A DNA stretch of 64,000 bases, from NCBI RefSeq assembly GCF_003346815.1, contig NZ_CP031217.1, forward strand, positions 1,240,001-1,304,000. Direction: 5' to 3'. Numbering within the stretch: position 1 is the stretch's first letter; every line of letters starts with the position of its first letter. The notes beneath the pieces were generated by a model. It was not told the DNA's origin and did no database searches. It saw only the letters and a program-made list of their open reading frames with translations. The stretch comes from Halarcobacter bivalviorum. Its GTDB lineage: Bacteria > Campylobacterota > Campylobacteria > Campylobacterales > Arcobacteraceae. A program made the translations under genes and the position numbers. Shown here one piece after another: positions 42,067 to 52,009 of this stretch.

Positions 42067-42987
42067 TTGTTATATAAAGATATGAAAGATAGTATCAAAG
42101 TTCTTGGTTTCCTTTCTATTGAAGATTTTGTACACTATATTGGTGTTACACCTTCTGATATTTTAGAATGGGAAGAAAAAGATGAAGTTCCTTATACAGT
42201 ATCATTAATTATTCATCTTTTAAAAGGTGATAAAAACTTGCCAAATAATGAGACTCTTGATAATTTAGTAGAAGAGTGTTTACCTTTAGCAGAACTTTTA
42301 GAAGAAGCATCATCTTTTCCTCATAAGTTAGAAGAGATGTTTTTATTACAAAAAGAGTTAAATGATTCTACAAATGGTAAAAACTGGGAATTAGGAAGAA
42401 ATAAATATGGAAAAGAGATTAATTGGTTAAGATGTATTCATATGGAAGTTGCAGAATTAATTGATTCAACTCCATGGAAACATTGGAAAAATATTAACTC
42501 TGAGCCTGATATGAATAATATTCATGTTGAGTTAGTAGATATTTGGCACTTTTTAATGTCGTATATTTTACAAGAAACAAATGTACCAAGAGCAGTATCT
42601 CTAGTAAATACTCATTGTATTTATGAAGCGTTAGAAGATATTGATGTAAAACTTATGGTAAAAGAAGCTGAAAAACTTTCTTATATCTCTTTAGCAATAG
42701 AAACTGGGAATATGCCAACTTTTAGTGGTATTGAAAGATTTATCGATCAATTTTTTAGATGTTGTAAAATTTCTGGACTTTCTTTTACTTGGCTACAAAA
42801 ACTTTATATTGGTAAAAACTGTTTAAATAAATTTAGACAAGACCATGGTTATAAAGAGGGAACTTATATTAAAACTTGGAACAACGAAGAAGATAATGTT
42901 GTGATGGTTAGAGTTTTAGAAGAGATGGAAAATGTAAGTTTCAAAGAGTTATATGAAAAGTTAGAAGAGAGCTATCCTTCTAAATAA
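42067..42987 (+). CDS. Dimeric dUTPase (MazG-like fold) with N-terminal HTH-like extension
   Basis: This 306-residue enzyme hydrolyses dUTP to dUMP, keeping uracil out of DNA. The catalytic domain (~90-300) has the magnesium-binding pairs of the all-alpha dUTPase family: HMEVAELIDSTPWKHWK (ExxE) and HVELVDIWHFLMS (ExxD). The first ~60 residues (LSIEDFVHYIGVTPSDILEW) look like a helix-turn-helix or Cro-like domain not needed for catalysis. The start is TTG at 42067, with AGGAG at 42055-42059 six or seven bases upstream. The trimeric Dut type is not in the window. Confidence 0.88.
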   Translation: MLYKDMKDSIKVLGFLSIEDFVHYIGVTPSDILEWEEKDEVPYTVSLIIHLLKGDKNLPNNETLDNLVEECLPLAELLEEASSFPHKLEEMFLLQKELNDSTNGKNWELGRNKYGKEINWLRCIHMEVAELIDSTPWKHWKNINSEPDMNNIHVELVDIWHFLMSYILQETNVPRAVSLVNTHCIYEALEDIDVKLMVKEAEKLSYISLAIETGNMPTFSGIERFIDQFFRCCKISGLSFTWLQKLYIGKNCLNKFRQDHGYKEGTYIKTWNNEEDNVVMVRVLEEMENVSFKELYEKLEESYPSK

Positions 42988-43014
42988 CAAAGTAAAGAGA
43001 AATTCTTTACTTTG
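42988..43014. terminator. Bidirectional terminator, dUTPase/histidine kinase
   Basis: CAAAGTAAAGA (42988-42998) pairs perfectly with TCTTTACTTTG (43004-43014) around a 5-nt loop. It starts at the dUTPase stop and covers the stop of the convergent kinase gene. Confidence 0.65.
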
Positions 43015-44044
43015 AAATTGTTATCTCAAAACAAGCCCCCTCATTTTTATTAGAGGCTTTTATTTTTCCTTCAAAATGTTTTTCAATAATTGTTTTACAC
43101 ATATATAAACCAATACCTGTACCATTTTGATTATCTTTAGTAGAAAAATAAGGGTCAAATATTTTTTCTAATATCTCTTCTTTAATTCCTCCTGCATTAT
43201 CACTAATAATTATTTTTTGAACTTTTTTTAACTCTTTGTATTCTATTGTAATTTGATTTTTTTTATCTTTTTTATTGATAAAAGCATCTTTTGCATTTGT
43301 TAAAATATTTATAATTACTTGTAGAAGTTCATTTTTATATAAATAGATATTTTCAATTTTAATATCATTTTTATTTACTATTGAAATATTGTTTCTTTCA
43401 AAAGCTTCTTGAATCATATCTAAAGCAATACTTGTGATATATTGTATATTTACAAGTTCTTTTTCTTTGTCTCTTTTAAAGAAGTTTCTAAAGTCATCAA
43501 TAGTGGCAGACATATACTCTAAATACTTTTCTACATCATCTAACTTTTTTTCAAAAGTTTTTTCATCATATTTTTTTATATTTATACGAAATTTTAAATT
43601 TGAAATAGCTGTACCAATTGAGGATAAAGGTTGTCTCCATTGATGAGCTATCATAGAAATCATCTCTCCCATTGCAGCCATTCTTGATTGTTCAATTAAG
43701 AGACTCTCTTTCTCTTTTAATTCTGTTAAGTTTTGAATAAAAACCATTTTATATTTTTTATTATTCTCTTTTATATCTTTTATTCTAATAATTGCAGGAA
43801 TAATATCTCCATCTTTAGAAATAAGAGAAATCTCTTCAAAGGTTGCATTATTATATTCAAGATATTTATGATGAATTGTTGGGATTAATATACCCGTTGC
43901 TAAATTACCTATTATTTCACTTTTGTTTGTATATTTTAGAATATCTAACATTGCTTGATTTATATTAATAATAAATCCATCTTCTATAATAAGAATTCCT
44001 TCTATCGTGTTATCAAAAAAACATTCAAATTGTTTAGTATCCAT
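43007..44044 (-). CDS. PAS-domain sensor histidine kinase
   Basis: This 345-residue cytoplasmic kinase has an N-terminal PAS domain (~5-110; EGILIIEDGFIININQAML), then a short coiled linker. The H box is MIAHQWRQPLSSIG (the HQWRQPL type common in this group). The ATPase domain has N box INILTNAKDAF, G1 DNAGGI and G2 GTGIGLYMCK. No membrane segment is seen. It is divergent from a response regulator at 44109, which is a plausible partner. Confidence 0.92.
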   Translation of the reverse strand: MDTKQFECFFDNTIEGILIIEDGFIININQAMLDILKYTNKSEIIGNLATGILIPTIHHKYLEYNNATFEEISLISKDGDIIPAIIRIKDIKENNKKYKMVFIQNLTELKEKESLLIEQSRMAAMGEMISMIAHQWRQPLSSIGTAISNLKFRINIKKYDEKTFEKKLDDVEKYLEYMSATIDDFRNFFKRDKEKELVNIQYITSIALDMIQEAFERNNISIVNKNDIKIENIYLYKNELLQVIINILTNAKDAFINKKDKKNQITIEYKELKKVQKIIISDNAGGIKEEILEKIFDPYFSTKDNQNGTGIGLYMCKTIIEKHFEGKIKASNKNEGACFEITISK

Positions 44045-44108
44045 TATGTACCTAATTAGAATAAAATATCTTTATAGTATAATTTAATAACACTGTTTAG
44101 GAGCTAAA

Positions 44109-44855
44109 ATGGTTGATTATATTTTATTGGAAAAATATGCAAAAGATAAAAGTGTTCTCTTTGTAGAGGATGATAAAGACATTATAAAAGAGACGAGTGA
44201 ACTTTTAGAATTAATTTTTTCTAAGGTTGATGTTGCTTATGATGGACAAGAAGCAATAGAAAAATATAAAGACTATTATAAACATACAAACTCATATTAT
44301 GATGTAGTGATAAGTGATATAAAAATGCCAAATATGGATGGAATAGAGCTTTCTAAACAAGTTTATAATATAAATAAAGAACAACTTTTAATAGTTTTAT
44401 CTGCACATAGTGAATCACATTATTTATTAGAGTTAGTAAATATTGGTATTTCTCATTTTATTACTAAGCCATTAAATTATGACTCATTTGTTCATGTTCT
44501 ATATACAAAGTTAAAAGAGTTATATGACAATAATAATAAAGACAATAATATAAATAGTAATATTTTAAAGATAAATGATAATCTTTCTTGGAATAAAGAA
44601 ACAAAGCAATTATTAAAAAATCAACAAAGTATTAAACTTACAAAAAAAGAGATACTTTTAGTAGAACTTCTTTTAAAGTATTGTGAAAAAACTCATACTA
44701 TTGAAGAATTATTATCTGTATTATGGGCTGAAGATGACGAAAAAACACCAAATATCTCAAATCTGAAAAATATCATTTCAAGACTTAGAAAAAAGATACC
44801 AGAGTTAGATTTAGAAAATGTTTATGGCTTTGGATATAGGATTAATTTAAAATAA
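44109..44855 (+). CDS. OmpR-type response regulator
   Basis: This 248-residue regulator has a receiver domain with VEDDKD, the phosphoacceptor in DVVISDIKMPNMDG, LSAHS and ITKPLNYDS. A C-terminal winged helix (~165-248) ends FGYRINLK. TAGGAG precedes the ATG. It is divergent from a PAS kinase and followed by a single-domain receiver, so the three may form one phosphorelay. Confidence 0.93.
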   Translation: MVDYILLEKYAKDKSVLFVEDDKDIIKETSELLELIFSKVDVAYDGQEAIEKYKDYYKHTNSYYDVVISDIKMPNMDGIELSKQVYNINKEQLLIVLSAHSESHYLLELVNIGISHFITKPLNYDSFVHVLYTKLKELYDNNNKDNNINSNILKINDNLSWNKETKQLLKNQQSIKLTKKEILLVELLLKYCEKTHTIEELLSVLWAEDDEKTPNISNLKNIISRLRKKIPELDLENVYGFGYRINLK

Positions 44856-44907
44856 TGATACTTTTTTAGTACTTTTAATCAGTATAATTTTTTATTGGAG
44901 GTGTATC

Positions 44908-45291
44908 GTGTTAAATACATCAAATAATTATAAGAAATATACTGTATTATATGTAGAAGATGAAAAAATTGTTAGATCAAATGTTGAAGTATGTTTAAAT
45001 TATCTTTTTAATGTAATAATTGCTGAAAATGGAAAAGATGGCTTAGAAAAATTTAAAAATGAATGTGTAGATTTAGTTATTACTGATGTTAATATGCCTT
45101 TAAAAGATGGAATTACAATGTTAAAAGATATTAAAGAAATTAATCCAAATGTTCCATGTATTATAACTTCTGCACTTGATTTAGATATGATTGAAAAAAT
45201 TAAAAGTTTGAATGTTTGTAAATGTATTTCAAAACCTTTTGATATGAGAGAATTATTAGATAATAGTATGGAGATACTAAAGTTAGAATAA
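44908..45291 (+). CDS. Single-domain response regulator (CheY-like receiver)
   Basis: This 127-residue protein is a receiver domain only: VEDEKI (acidic pair), phosphoacceptor in DLVITDVNMPLKDG, TSALD and ISKPFDMREL. The start is GTG at 44908, preceded by GGAGG. It could pass phosphate in a relay with the adjacent kinase and regulator, or bind another protein. No output domain is present. Confidence 0.92.
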   Translation: MLNTSNNYKKYTVLYVEDEKIVRSNVEVCLNYLFNVIIAENGKDGLEKFKNECVDLVITDVNMPLKDGITMLKDIKEINPNVPCIITSALDLDMIEKIKSLNVCKCISKPFDMRELLDNSMEILKLE

Positions 45292-45302
45292 GGAGATTTC
45301 TA

Positions 45303-45488
45303 ATGAAAAAGTTTTTATTAAGTTTATTTGCCTTTTCTTTTATAGGAGTATTTTTTATTTCTTGTGCAAGTAATGATGTAGTTACAAAAGAAGAGTGTCA
45401 AGCTTTAGGTTTAAAATTCAAAAAAGAGAAAGTACTTAATTTTAGAACTGGTGAATATGAAATTAGAAGTTATTGTAAACAAAACTAG
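45303..45488 (+). CDS. Small putative lipoprotein
   Basis: This 61-residue product has a signal sequence with a lipobox ending at Cys (VFFISCAS, Cys ~21), so it is likely a lipid-anchored protein of the cell envelope. The mature part is about 40 residues with two more cysteines (EECQALG and SYCKQN) that could form a disulfide. AAGGAG precedes the ATG. It follows a receiver gene by 11 bp. Function unknown. Confidence 0.8.
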   Translation: MKKFLLSLFAFSFIGVFFISCASNDVVTKEECQALGLKFKKEKVLNFRTGEYEIRSYCKQN

Positions 45489-45504
45489 AGTATTAAAATA
45501 CTCT
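45487..45504. terminator. Bidirectional terminator, lipoprotein/gamma-CA
   Basis: AGAGTAT (45487-45493) pairs with ATACTCT (45498-45504) around TAAA. It lies between two convergent genes and is followed by a T-rich tract on each strand. Confidence 0.6.
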
Positions 45505-45509
45505 AATTC

Positions 45510-46010
45510 TTAGCAATAATCATTTTTATAATCTACATAATGAGCTGCGTGTTTTATTAGTTTCTCTACATCTTCTTGTGTTAATTCTTTTACAACTTTT
45601 GCAGGACTTCCCATAATCAAACTTCTTGGTGGAAACTTTTTACCCGAAGTTACAAGAGAGTTTGCTCCTACTATACTTCCTTCTGAAATTACAGCATGAT
45701 CTAAAATAGTTGCACTCATACCAATAAGACAATTATCTTCTATTGTACAGCCATGAAGCATTACTTTATGTCCTACTGTTACATTATTTCCTATAATTGT
45801 TTGAGAATCAACGTCTGTATGAATCATAGATAAATCTTGAATATTTGTGTTTTTTCCTATTCTTACTTTATTTACATCTGACCTAATAACACATTGAAAC
45901 CATACTGAAGAGTTTTCTCCAATTTTTACATCTCCTATAACATCAGCACTATGTGCAATCCATGCTGTAGGATGAACCTCTGGATAATGTTCTTTGAATT
46001 TTAATAACAT
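45510..46010 (-). CDS. Gamma-carbonic anhydrase-like hexapeptide protein
   Basis: This 166-residue protein folds as a left-handed beta helix from hexapeptide repeats (VIGDVKIGENSSVWF, VRIGKNTNIQD, TIIGNNVTVGH). Histidines in MIHTD and GHKVMLHGC are in the places of the zinc ligands of gamma-carbonic anhydrases (Cam/CaiE/YrdA family). Carbonic anhydrase activity is possible, but many members have none detected. Length is normal for the family. Confidence 0.9.
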   Translation of the reverse strand: MLLKFKEHYPEVHPTAWIAHSADVIGDVKIGENSSVWFQCVIRSDVNKVRIGKNTNIQDLSMIHTDVDSQTIIGNNVTVGHKVMLHGCTIEDNCLIGMSATILDHAVISEGSIVGANSLVTSGKKFPPRSLIMGSPAKVVKELTQEDVEKLIKHAAHYVDYKNDYC

Positions 46011-46118
46011 ATTATTTCTCCCTAATAGTAGTATTACTTTTTATCAATAAATTATAACTATTGGAAATGAAAAATTCAAGGGAATTAAAAAGAAAGTTTG
46101 TTTATTTTTATTTGTGAG

Positions 46119-46146
46119 TAAAAAAGCCAAGTTTTACAACTTGACT
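46119..46146 (-). terminator. argG terminator
   Basis: On the coding strand AGTCAAGTT and AACTTGGCT (46146-46138 and 46133-46125) pair with one wobble around a 4-nt loop and run into a stretch of Ts, ten bases after the argG stop codon. Confidence 0.8.
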
Positions 46147-46156
46147 TTTTAAAGGT

Positions 46157-47395
46157 TTATTTTTTTTGATTTTGACCAGCAATAATAAATCTTAATGCAT
46201 TTAGTCTAATGAAACCTTCTGCATCTTTTTGATTATATACTTCATCTTCTTCAAAAGTAGAGTGTGCTTCAGAGAATAAAGATTTTTCAGACTCTCTTCC
46301 AACAACGATTACATTTCCTTTATAAAGTTTTAACCTTACAGTTCCCTCTACATTTTCTTGTGTTTTATCAATTGCTGCTTGAAGCATTTCTCTTTCTGGT
46401 GAGAACCAATATCCTTGATAGATTAACTTAGCATATCTTGGCATCATCTCATCTTTTAAATGAGCAGCTTCTCTATCAAGTGTAATAGATTCGATTGCTC
46501 TGTGAGCTTTTAACATAATAGTTCCACCTGGAGTTTCATAACATCCTCTAGCTTTCATACCAACATATCTATTTTCAACAATATCAATTCTTCCGATACC
46601 GTGTTTGTTTCCATATTTATTTAAAGTTTCTAAAATAGTTGCAGGAGACATCTCTTCACCATTGATTGCAATAGGATCTCCATTTTTATATGAGATAGTG
46701 ATGTATTCTGGCTCATTTGGAGCTTCTTCAGGAGAATTAGTCCATAACCACATATCTTCTGAAGGCTCTTTTGATGGATCTTCTAAAGATAATCCTTCAT
46801 ATGAAATATGTAAAAGGTTTGCATCCATAGAGTATGGACTTACAGCTGGATTTCCATTTTCATCAATATGTTTTTTATCAATTTCAATACCATGCTCTTT
46901 TGCATATGCTAATAATTTTTCTCTTGAATTTAAATCCCATTCTCTCCATGGAGCAATAACTGTAATATCAGGGTTTAATCCTAAATATCCAAGTTCAAAT
47001 CTAACTTGGTCATTTCCTTTTCCAGTTGCACCATGTGAAACAGCATCTGCACCCATTTTATTAGCAATTTCAATTTGCTTTTTAGCAATAAGTGGTCTAG
47101 CAATTGAAGTACCTAATAGGTACTCTCCTTCATAAATTGCATTTGCACGGAACATTGGGAACACATAATCTTTTACAAATTCTTCTTTAATATCTAAAAT
47201 AAAAATATTTTCTGGTTTAATTCCACAAGCTAAAGCTTTTGCTCTTGCAGGTTCAACTTCTTCACCTTGACCTAAATCAGCAGTAAAAGTTATAACTTCT
47301 GCGTTATACTCATCTTGAAGCCATTTTAAAATAGTAGAAGTATCTAGCCCACCACTGTAAGCTAAAACAACTTTTTTTACATCTTTTTTACTCAT
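46157..47395 (-). CDS. argG: Argininosuccinate synthase
   Basis: ArgG (412 residues) joins citrulline and aspartate with ATP to make argininosuccinate in arginine synthesis. The ATP pyrophosphatase P-loop is [17 protein letters not shown] near the N-terminus. [33 protein letters not shown] and [13 protein letters not shown] are conserved. AGGAT precedes the ATG. A strong terminator follows. The arginine gene argF is 15 kb away on the same strand. Confidence 0.97.
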   Translation of the reverse strand: MSKKDVKKVVLAYSGGLDTSTILKWLQDEYNAEVITFTADLGQGEEVEPARAKALACGIKPENIFILDIKEEFVKDYVFPMFRANAIYEGEYLLGTSIARPLIAKKQIEIANKMGADAVSHGATGKGNDQVRFELGYLGLNPDITVIAPWREWDLNSREKLLAYAKEHGIEIDKKHIDENGNPAVSPYSMDANLLHISYEGLSLEDPSKEPSEDMWLWTNSPEEAPNEPEYITISYKNGDPIAINGEEMSPATILETLNKYGNKHGIGRIDIVENRYVGMKARGCYETPGGTIMLKAHRAIESITLDREAAHLKDEMMPRYAKLIYQGYWFSPEREMLQAAIDKTQENVEGTVRLKLYKGNVIVVGRESEKSLFSEAHSTFEEDEVYNQKDAEGFIRLNALRFIIAGQNQKK

Positions 47396-47528
47396 TAACT
47401 TATCCTATGATTATCATAATTTTAAGAGAGATATAATAGCTAATTTTAAATATAATTCTGTTTAATTATTTAATAGAAAATATTTTAATTTAATTATTTA
47501 TCCCCTGTTTATTTTAGTACTCTTTAGA

Positions 47529-47544
47529 TATAATCTACACTATG
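47529..47544 (+). promoter_or_regulatory. Leaderless-type promoter of the S4 protein gene
   Basis: TATAAT at 47529-47534 ends seven bases before the ATG at 47542 with no Shine-Dalgarno between. Transcripts probably start at the initiation codon. Confidence 0.45.
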
Positions 47545-47793
47545 AGATGTGATAAATTTTTAAATGCAGTTAATATAACAAAAAGAAGAGCAGTTGCTGA
47601 AGACATGCTTGAACATAAAGTAGTTTTTATAAATGGACAAGCCGTAAAAAAAGCAAAAGAGGTAAAAGTTGGGGATATTATTGAAATTAGATATCTTGAA
47701 AAAACTGATAAATTTGAAGTTTTACAAATACCAACAACAAAATCTACTCCTAAATCAAAGATGGATGAATACGTAAAAAGATTACAAGGATAA
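47542..47793 (+). CDS. S4-domain RNA-binding protein (Hsp15-like)
   Basis: This 83-residue protein is a single S4 RNA-binding domain: MRCDKFLNAVNITKRRAVAEDML is the S4 helix pair, and VFINGQAVKKAKEVKVGDII the following strand-turn. Hsp15 and its relatives bind ribosomal 50S-tRNA complexes released by stalling. It precedes trpD by 4 bp on the same strand, so the leaderless-type promoter ahead of it may drive trpD, tsaE and lptB too. Confidence 0.9.
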   Translation: MRCDKFLNAVNITKRRAVAEDMLEHKVVFINGQAVKKAKEVKVGDIIEIRYLEKTDKFEVLQIPTTKSTPKSKMDEYVKRLQG

Positions 47794-47797
47794 CTAG

Positions 47798-48781
47798 ATG
47801 TTTAATATAGCTAAATTAAAGTTTGATGATATTTTTGAAAATAGATTACCCCAAGAAGAGGTAAGAGAATATCTAATTGAACTATATGAAAGAGGAGAAA
47901 CTGCGGCAGAAATAGCTGGTGCAGCAAGTGCTATGAGAGAGCATTTAATCCCTTTACCTCTTCATTATGAATTAAAAGAAAAAGCAATTGATGTAGTAGG
48001 AACGGGTGGAGACAAAAGTTATAGTTTTAATATTTCAAGTACAGTTTCAATTGTTTTAGCAGCAGCAGGTTCTTATGTTGCAAAACATGGAAATAGAAGT
48101 GTAACTAGTAAAAGTGGAAGTGCTGATATGCTAGAGGCATTAGGAATAAATCTAAATCTTTCATTAGAAAATACAGCAAAAATGTTAGAAGAGACAGGAT
48201 TTTGTTTTATGTTTGCACAAAATCATCATCCTGCAATGAAATATATTATGCCTATTAGAAAATCAATTGACCATAGAACAATTTTTAATATTTTAGGCCC
48301 TTTATCAAATCCAGCAACTGTTTCAAAACAGTTAATTGGAGTTTTTGATAAATCATATATAAATAAAATTGCTACAGCTCTAGATTTACTTGAAACAAAA
48401 AAATCTATTGTTGTATCTTCAAGAGATGGAATGGATGAAATCTCTATTTCAGATATTACTTATGCTACAAGATTAGATAATGGAAAGATAGAAGATTTTG
48501 AAATTGATCCTCAAGCATATGGTCTAAAACTTGCTCCAATAGAGGCAATTATTGGTGGAGAAGCTGAGCAAAATGCACAAATTACAAGAGATATTTTATC
48601 AAATAAACTTGATGGTGCAATGTTAGATATTGTTTTAATAAATGCAGCAGCAGCACTTGAAGTTGATGGAAAAGCAAGAGATATTAAAGAGGGATTAGAA
48701 ATAGCAAGAGAGACTATTCAAAGTGGTAAAGCAAAAACAAAACTAGAACAAATCATTGATATTTCATCAAAATTAAATTAG
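47798..48781 (+). CDS. trpD: Anthranilate phosphoribosyltransferase
   Basis: TrpD (327 residues) transfers phosphoribose from PRPP to anthranilate. Motifs are DVVGTGGDKSYSFNIS (PRPP-binding GTGGD), KHGNRSVTSKSGSADMLEALG, and the NILGPLSNPA core. It is not fused to a glutamine amidotransferase. AAGGA precedes the ATG. It is flanked by the S4 gene and tsaE, so the trp genes are dispersed in this genome. Confidence 0.96.
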   Translation: MFNIAKLKFDDIFENRLPQEEVREYLIELYERGETAAEIAGAASAMREHLIPLPLHYELKEKAIDVVGTGGDKSYSFNISSTVSIVLAAAGSYVAKHGNRSVTSKSGSADMLEALGINLNLSLENTAKMLEETGFCFMFAQNHHPAMKYIMPIRKSIDHRTIFNILGPLSNPATVSKQLIGVFDKSYINKIATALDLLETKKSIVVSSRDGMDEISISDITYATRLDNGKIEDFEIDPQAYGLKLAPIEAIIGGEAEQNAQITRDILSNKLDGAMLDIVLINAAAALEVDGKARDIKEGLEIARETIQSGKAKTKLEQIIDISSKLN

Positions 48782-48789
48782 GCTATAGT

Positions 48790-49200
48790 TTGATTTTACC
48801 TTTAACACAAATTAATAAAATAGTTGACAGTATTTTTTCTTTAACACAAAAAAGAGATAATAACTGTATTGTTATATTACGAGGTGATTTAGCTAGTGGA
48901 AAAACTACATTTGTAAAACATTTTGTAAAGAAGTTAGGTTTAGATGATGAAGTTACATCACCAACTTTCTCCCTACAATCAATCTATTCTAATAGAGTTT
49001 TTCATTATGATGTTTATAATAAAAGCTTACAAGAGTTTATCTCTTTAGGATTACTTGAAGAGTTTGAGAAAGAGGGTATTCATTTTGTAGAATGGGGTGA
49101 TGAAAAATTAGAAGAGTTATTAAAATCTTATGGATTTGAAGTATTTGTATTAAATATAAAAAAAGAAGATGATAAAAGGCAATATACAATAAATGAGTAA
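48790..49200 (+). CDS. tsaE: tRNA threonylcarbamoyladenosine synthesis ATPase TsaE
   Basis: TsaE (136 residues) is the ATPase that with TsaB and TsaD places threonylcarbamoyl on A37 of tRNAs reading ANN codons. Walker A is [27 protein letters not shown] and FHYDVYN, then FVEWGDE, are conserved. The start is TTG at 48790 with AGG upstream. It overlaps lptB by 8 bp. Confidence 0.94.
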   Translation: MILPLTQINKIVDSIFSLTQKRDNNCIVILRGDLASGKTTFVKHFVKKLGLDDEVTSPTFSLQSIYSNRVFHYDVYNKSLQEFISLGLLEEFEKEGIHFVEWGDEKLEELLKSYGFEVFVLNIKKEDDKRQYTINE

Positions 49201-49915
49201 ACTTAGAATTGAAGATATTAAAAAGAATATTAAAAAAACACAAATTTTACATGGTATTTCTTTAGAGGTAAACTCAGGAGAAATCGTAGGTTTATTAGGA
49301 CCAAATGGAGCAGGGAAAACAACTACATTTTATACAGTATGTGGATTAGTAGCTCCAACAAGTGGTAAAGTATTTTTTGATGAAGAAGAGATAACAAAAC
49401 TTCCTTTACATAAAAGAGCTTTAAAAGGTATTGGTTATTTACCACAAGAATCATCTATTTTTAAAGACTTAAGTGTAGAAGAAAATCTTTTATTGGCTGC
49501 TGAAATTATTACAAAAGATAAAGATGAGCAAAGAAAAAGAGTAGAGGATTTACTAGAAGTATTTAATATTGAACCTATTAGACAAAGAAAGGGTATCTCT
49601 TTATCTGGAGGGGAACGAAGAAGAACGGAAATAGCAAGAGCTTTAGTATCTAAACCAAAGTTTTTACTTCTTGATGAACCTTTTGCTGGAGTTGACCCAA
49701 TTGCAGTAAAAGATATTCAAGAGATTATTAATGAGCTAACAAAATTTGGCATTGGTATTTTAATTACAGACCATAACGTAAGAGAGACTCTTCAAATTTG
49801 TCATAGAGCTTATGTAATGAAAAATGGAGCACTATTAGCTTCAGGAAATGCTGAAGATATAAAAAGTGATGGTAGTGTAAGAGAACACTACTTAGGAGAG
49901 AGTTTTAGTTTTTAA
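49193..49915 (+). CDS. lptB: Lipopolysaccharide export ABC ATPase LptB
   Basis: LptB (240 residues) powers the extraction of lipopolysaccharide from the inner membrane. It has Walker [12 protein letters not shown], the Q loop [10 protein letters not shown], the ABC signature [10 protein letters not shown], Walker [14 protein letters not shown] and the switch histidine in ITDHNVRET, in the order and with the sequence typical of LptB. It is probably co-transcribed with tsaE. The permease genes lptFG are elsewhere. Confidence 0.96.
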   Translation: MSKLRIEDIKKNIKKTQILHGISLEVNSGEIVGLLGPNGAGKTTTFYTVCGLVAPTSGKVFFDEEEITKLPLHKRALKGIGYLPQESSIFKDLSVEENLLLAAEIITKDKDEQRKRVEDLLEVFNIEPIRQRKGISLSGGERRRTEIARALVSKPKFLLLDEPFAGVDPIAVKDIQEIINELTKFGIGILITDHNVRETLQICHRAYVMKNGALLASGNAEDIKSDGSVREHYLGESFSF

Positions 49916-51228
49916 TTAACTATAACTCTATTCTTTCCTTCTGCTTTTGCTTTATATAAAGCCTCATCAGCTTTTCTTAAAATTGAAATTTCATCATCAT
50001 CTTTTTTTAGTCTTGTAACACCAAAACTTGCAGTAATTTGTCTTGGTATGATTTCACTTTCATACTCTTCTATTGCTGTTCTAATCTTTTCAGCAACATT
50101 TTTAGCACCTATTTCATCTGTTTGAGGTAAGAGGACTAAAAATTCTTCTCCACCCCATCTTGCAACAGTATCATGCTCTCTTATATTATTGAGAACAACT
50201 TTTGAAATAACTTTTAATACCTCATCCCCAATATTATGTCCAAAGTCATCATTAAAGTTTTTAAAATTATCAATATCAAAAATAATTAAAGAGAGATTAT
50301 TTTCATATCTTCTTTCTCTTTTAATCTCTTTATTAAAAATTTCATTAAATTTTTGTCTATTAAAAAGACCTGTAAGTTGATCATGATTTGCTTGATACTC
50401 TAAAAGGTTTGACTTTTCTTTTAATTCTGTAATATCAGTAAAAGAGAGAACATAGTGTTCTCCTTTTTGCTCATAATCATCAATATTTATTGTAAAGATT
50501 CTATCTTCACCATTTTTATTTTCTATTTTTACAGTTCTATCTATTTCATTTAACTGAGAAAGTTTAGTTATCCAATTATTAGTCTCTTCAAATATTTTTT
50601 TATTTGAAAGACTATTATCTTTTTTGAAGACCTCTTGAATTGAACTATATTTATTTAGAAATGCCTCTAAACTGTCAACTTGAAAAAATTCAAAAAACTT
50701 TTTATTTGCATCAATAGGATTTTCTAAATCAGTCAAAATAACCATATTATCTTGGGCATCTAAAATAGACTTTGTTTGTCTTATTGCTTCTTCTACTTTA
50801 TTCTCTAAAGTTAAATTAATATGTTCAAGTTTTTTTCTTAAAAAAATTGGTTCTACAGCTTTAATCATACTCTCTAAAAGATGATATAAATCAATAGGTT
50901 TCATAGCATAAGCACTAACTTTTACATCAATTGCTTTTTTTAAGAAATCTGGGTCACTATGGGCACTTGTAATTACAATGGGGACTTCATTATCTACTTT
51001 TCTAATTTCAGCACACATTTCAAGACCACCCATTTTGGGCATATTTATATCTGTTAGAATTAGATTGATATCTCTATTTTCTAAAAATTTATCAAGTCCT
51101 TCTTTTCCATTTTTTGCTGTAATTACACTATTTACTATAGTACTAATTGTTTTACTTGTAAACTCTCTTACATCTTCTTCATCTTCTACATATAAAACAT
51201 TAATATCTTTTAATATCTCTTTATTCAT
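49912..51228 (-). CDS. Response regulator-diguanylate cyclase
   Basis: This 438-residue protein links an N-terminal receiver domain (1-125; VEDEEDV, phosphoacceptor in [26 protein letters not shown]) to a PAS-like region (~145-265) and a GGDEF domain (~275-438). The loop is GGEEF ([12 protein letters not shown]), the active form, so it is expected to make cyclic di-GMP under control of a phosphorelay. A diverged RxxD inhibitory site is not obvious. It is convergent with lptB, with a 4-bp overlap of ends. Confidence 0.94.
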   Translation of the reverse strand: MNKEILKDINVLYVEDEEDVREFTSKTISTIVNSVITAKNGKEGLDKFLENRDINLILTDINMPKMGGLEMCAEIRKVDNEVPIVITSAHSDPDFLKKAIDVKVSAYAMKPIDLYHLLESMIKAVEPIFLRKKLEHINLTLENKVEEAIRQTKSILDAQDNMVILTDLENPIDANKKFFEFFQVDSLEAFLNKYSSIQEVFKKDNSLSNKKIFEETNNWITKLSQLNEIDRTVKIENKNGEDRIFTINIDDYEQKGEHYVLSFTDITELKEKSNLLEYQANHDQLTGLFNRQKFNEIFNKEIKRERRYENNLSLIIFDIDNFKNFNDDFGHNIGDEVLKVISKVVLNNIREHDTVARWGGEEFLVLLPQTDEIGAKNVAEKIRTAIEEYESEIIPRQITASFGVTRLKKDDDEISILRKADEALYKAKAEGKNRVIVN

Positions 51229-51283
51229 AAATAGTGCCTTTGTATTTATACTTTAATATTATTTTGTTACATTATAGCAAGTT

Positions 51284-52009
51284 TTACTTGTTAAAAATTT
51301 TAAGGGCGTTTTGTAAATCCTCTTGAGTATCAATACCAAAAGATTTTGATTGTACTTCTACCATAGCAATTTTGTGTCCATTGTCTATAGCTCTTAACTG
51401 CTCTAATTTTTCTATATTTTCTAAACTTGAGGCTTTTAAATTGCAAAAAGCATTTAATGATTTTTTAGTAAAACCATAAATTCCTAAATGTCCATAGTAT
51501 TGAGAGTTTTCATAATGGTCTCTATGATATGGCACTTTTGCCCTTGAAAAATAGATTGCATTTTTATTTTCATCTAAAACAACTTTTACATGGTTTGGAT
51601 CATCTGCTAATTCAGAAGTGATTTTTTTATAGCAGCTAGTAATCATAATATCTTCATTTTCTTCACTTACTTTTTGAACTCTATTTATTACTGCTTTAAT
51701 AACTTCTTCTTCTATAAAAGGTTCATCTGCTTGAACATTTACAATAATTTCATCATCTTTTAAATTTAATTTATTTACGGCTTCATTAATTCTATCTGTA
51801 CCACTTTGGTGTTTTGATGAAGTCATTACTGCATCAAAACCATGCTCTTTTGCTAAATCAATAACTTCTTGTGAGTCTGTTGCAATAACAACTTTATCTA
51901 ATGCACTTACTTGTTTAGCAGTTCTAATTACCATAGGTAAACCTAAGATATCAACTAATATTTTATTTTCAAATCTACTAGAGTTTAATCTAGCTGGTAT
52001 TATTATCAT
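51284..52009 (-). CDS. kdsB: CMP-KDO synthetase
   Basis: KdsB (241 residues) activates 3-deoxy-manno-octulosonate with CTP for lipopolysaccharide core synthesis. The nucleotide-binding N-terminus is IIPARLNSSRFENKIL. Conserved segments are KHQSGTDRINEAVNKL, VNVQADEPFI, YFSRAKVPYHRD, GIYGFTKK and LEQLRAIDNG. Its start overlaps the end of the upstream histidine kinase gene by 4 bp, a coupling probably without functional meaning. Confidence 0.96.
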   Translation of the reverse strand: MIIIPARLNSSRFENKILVDILGLPMVIRTAKQVSALDKVVIATDSQEVIDLAKEHGFDAVMTSSKHQSGTDRINEAVNKLNLKDDEIIVNVQADEPFIEEEVIKAVINRVQKVSEENEDIMITSCYKKITSELADDPNHVKVVLDENKNAIYFSRAKVPYHRDHYENSQYYGHLGIYGFTKKSLNAFCNLKASSLENIEKLEQLRAIDNGHKIAMVEVQSKSFGIDTQEDLQNALKIFNK

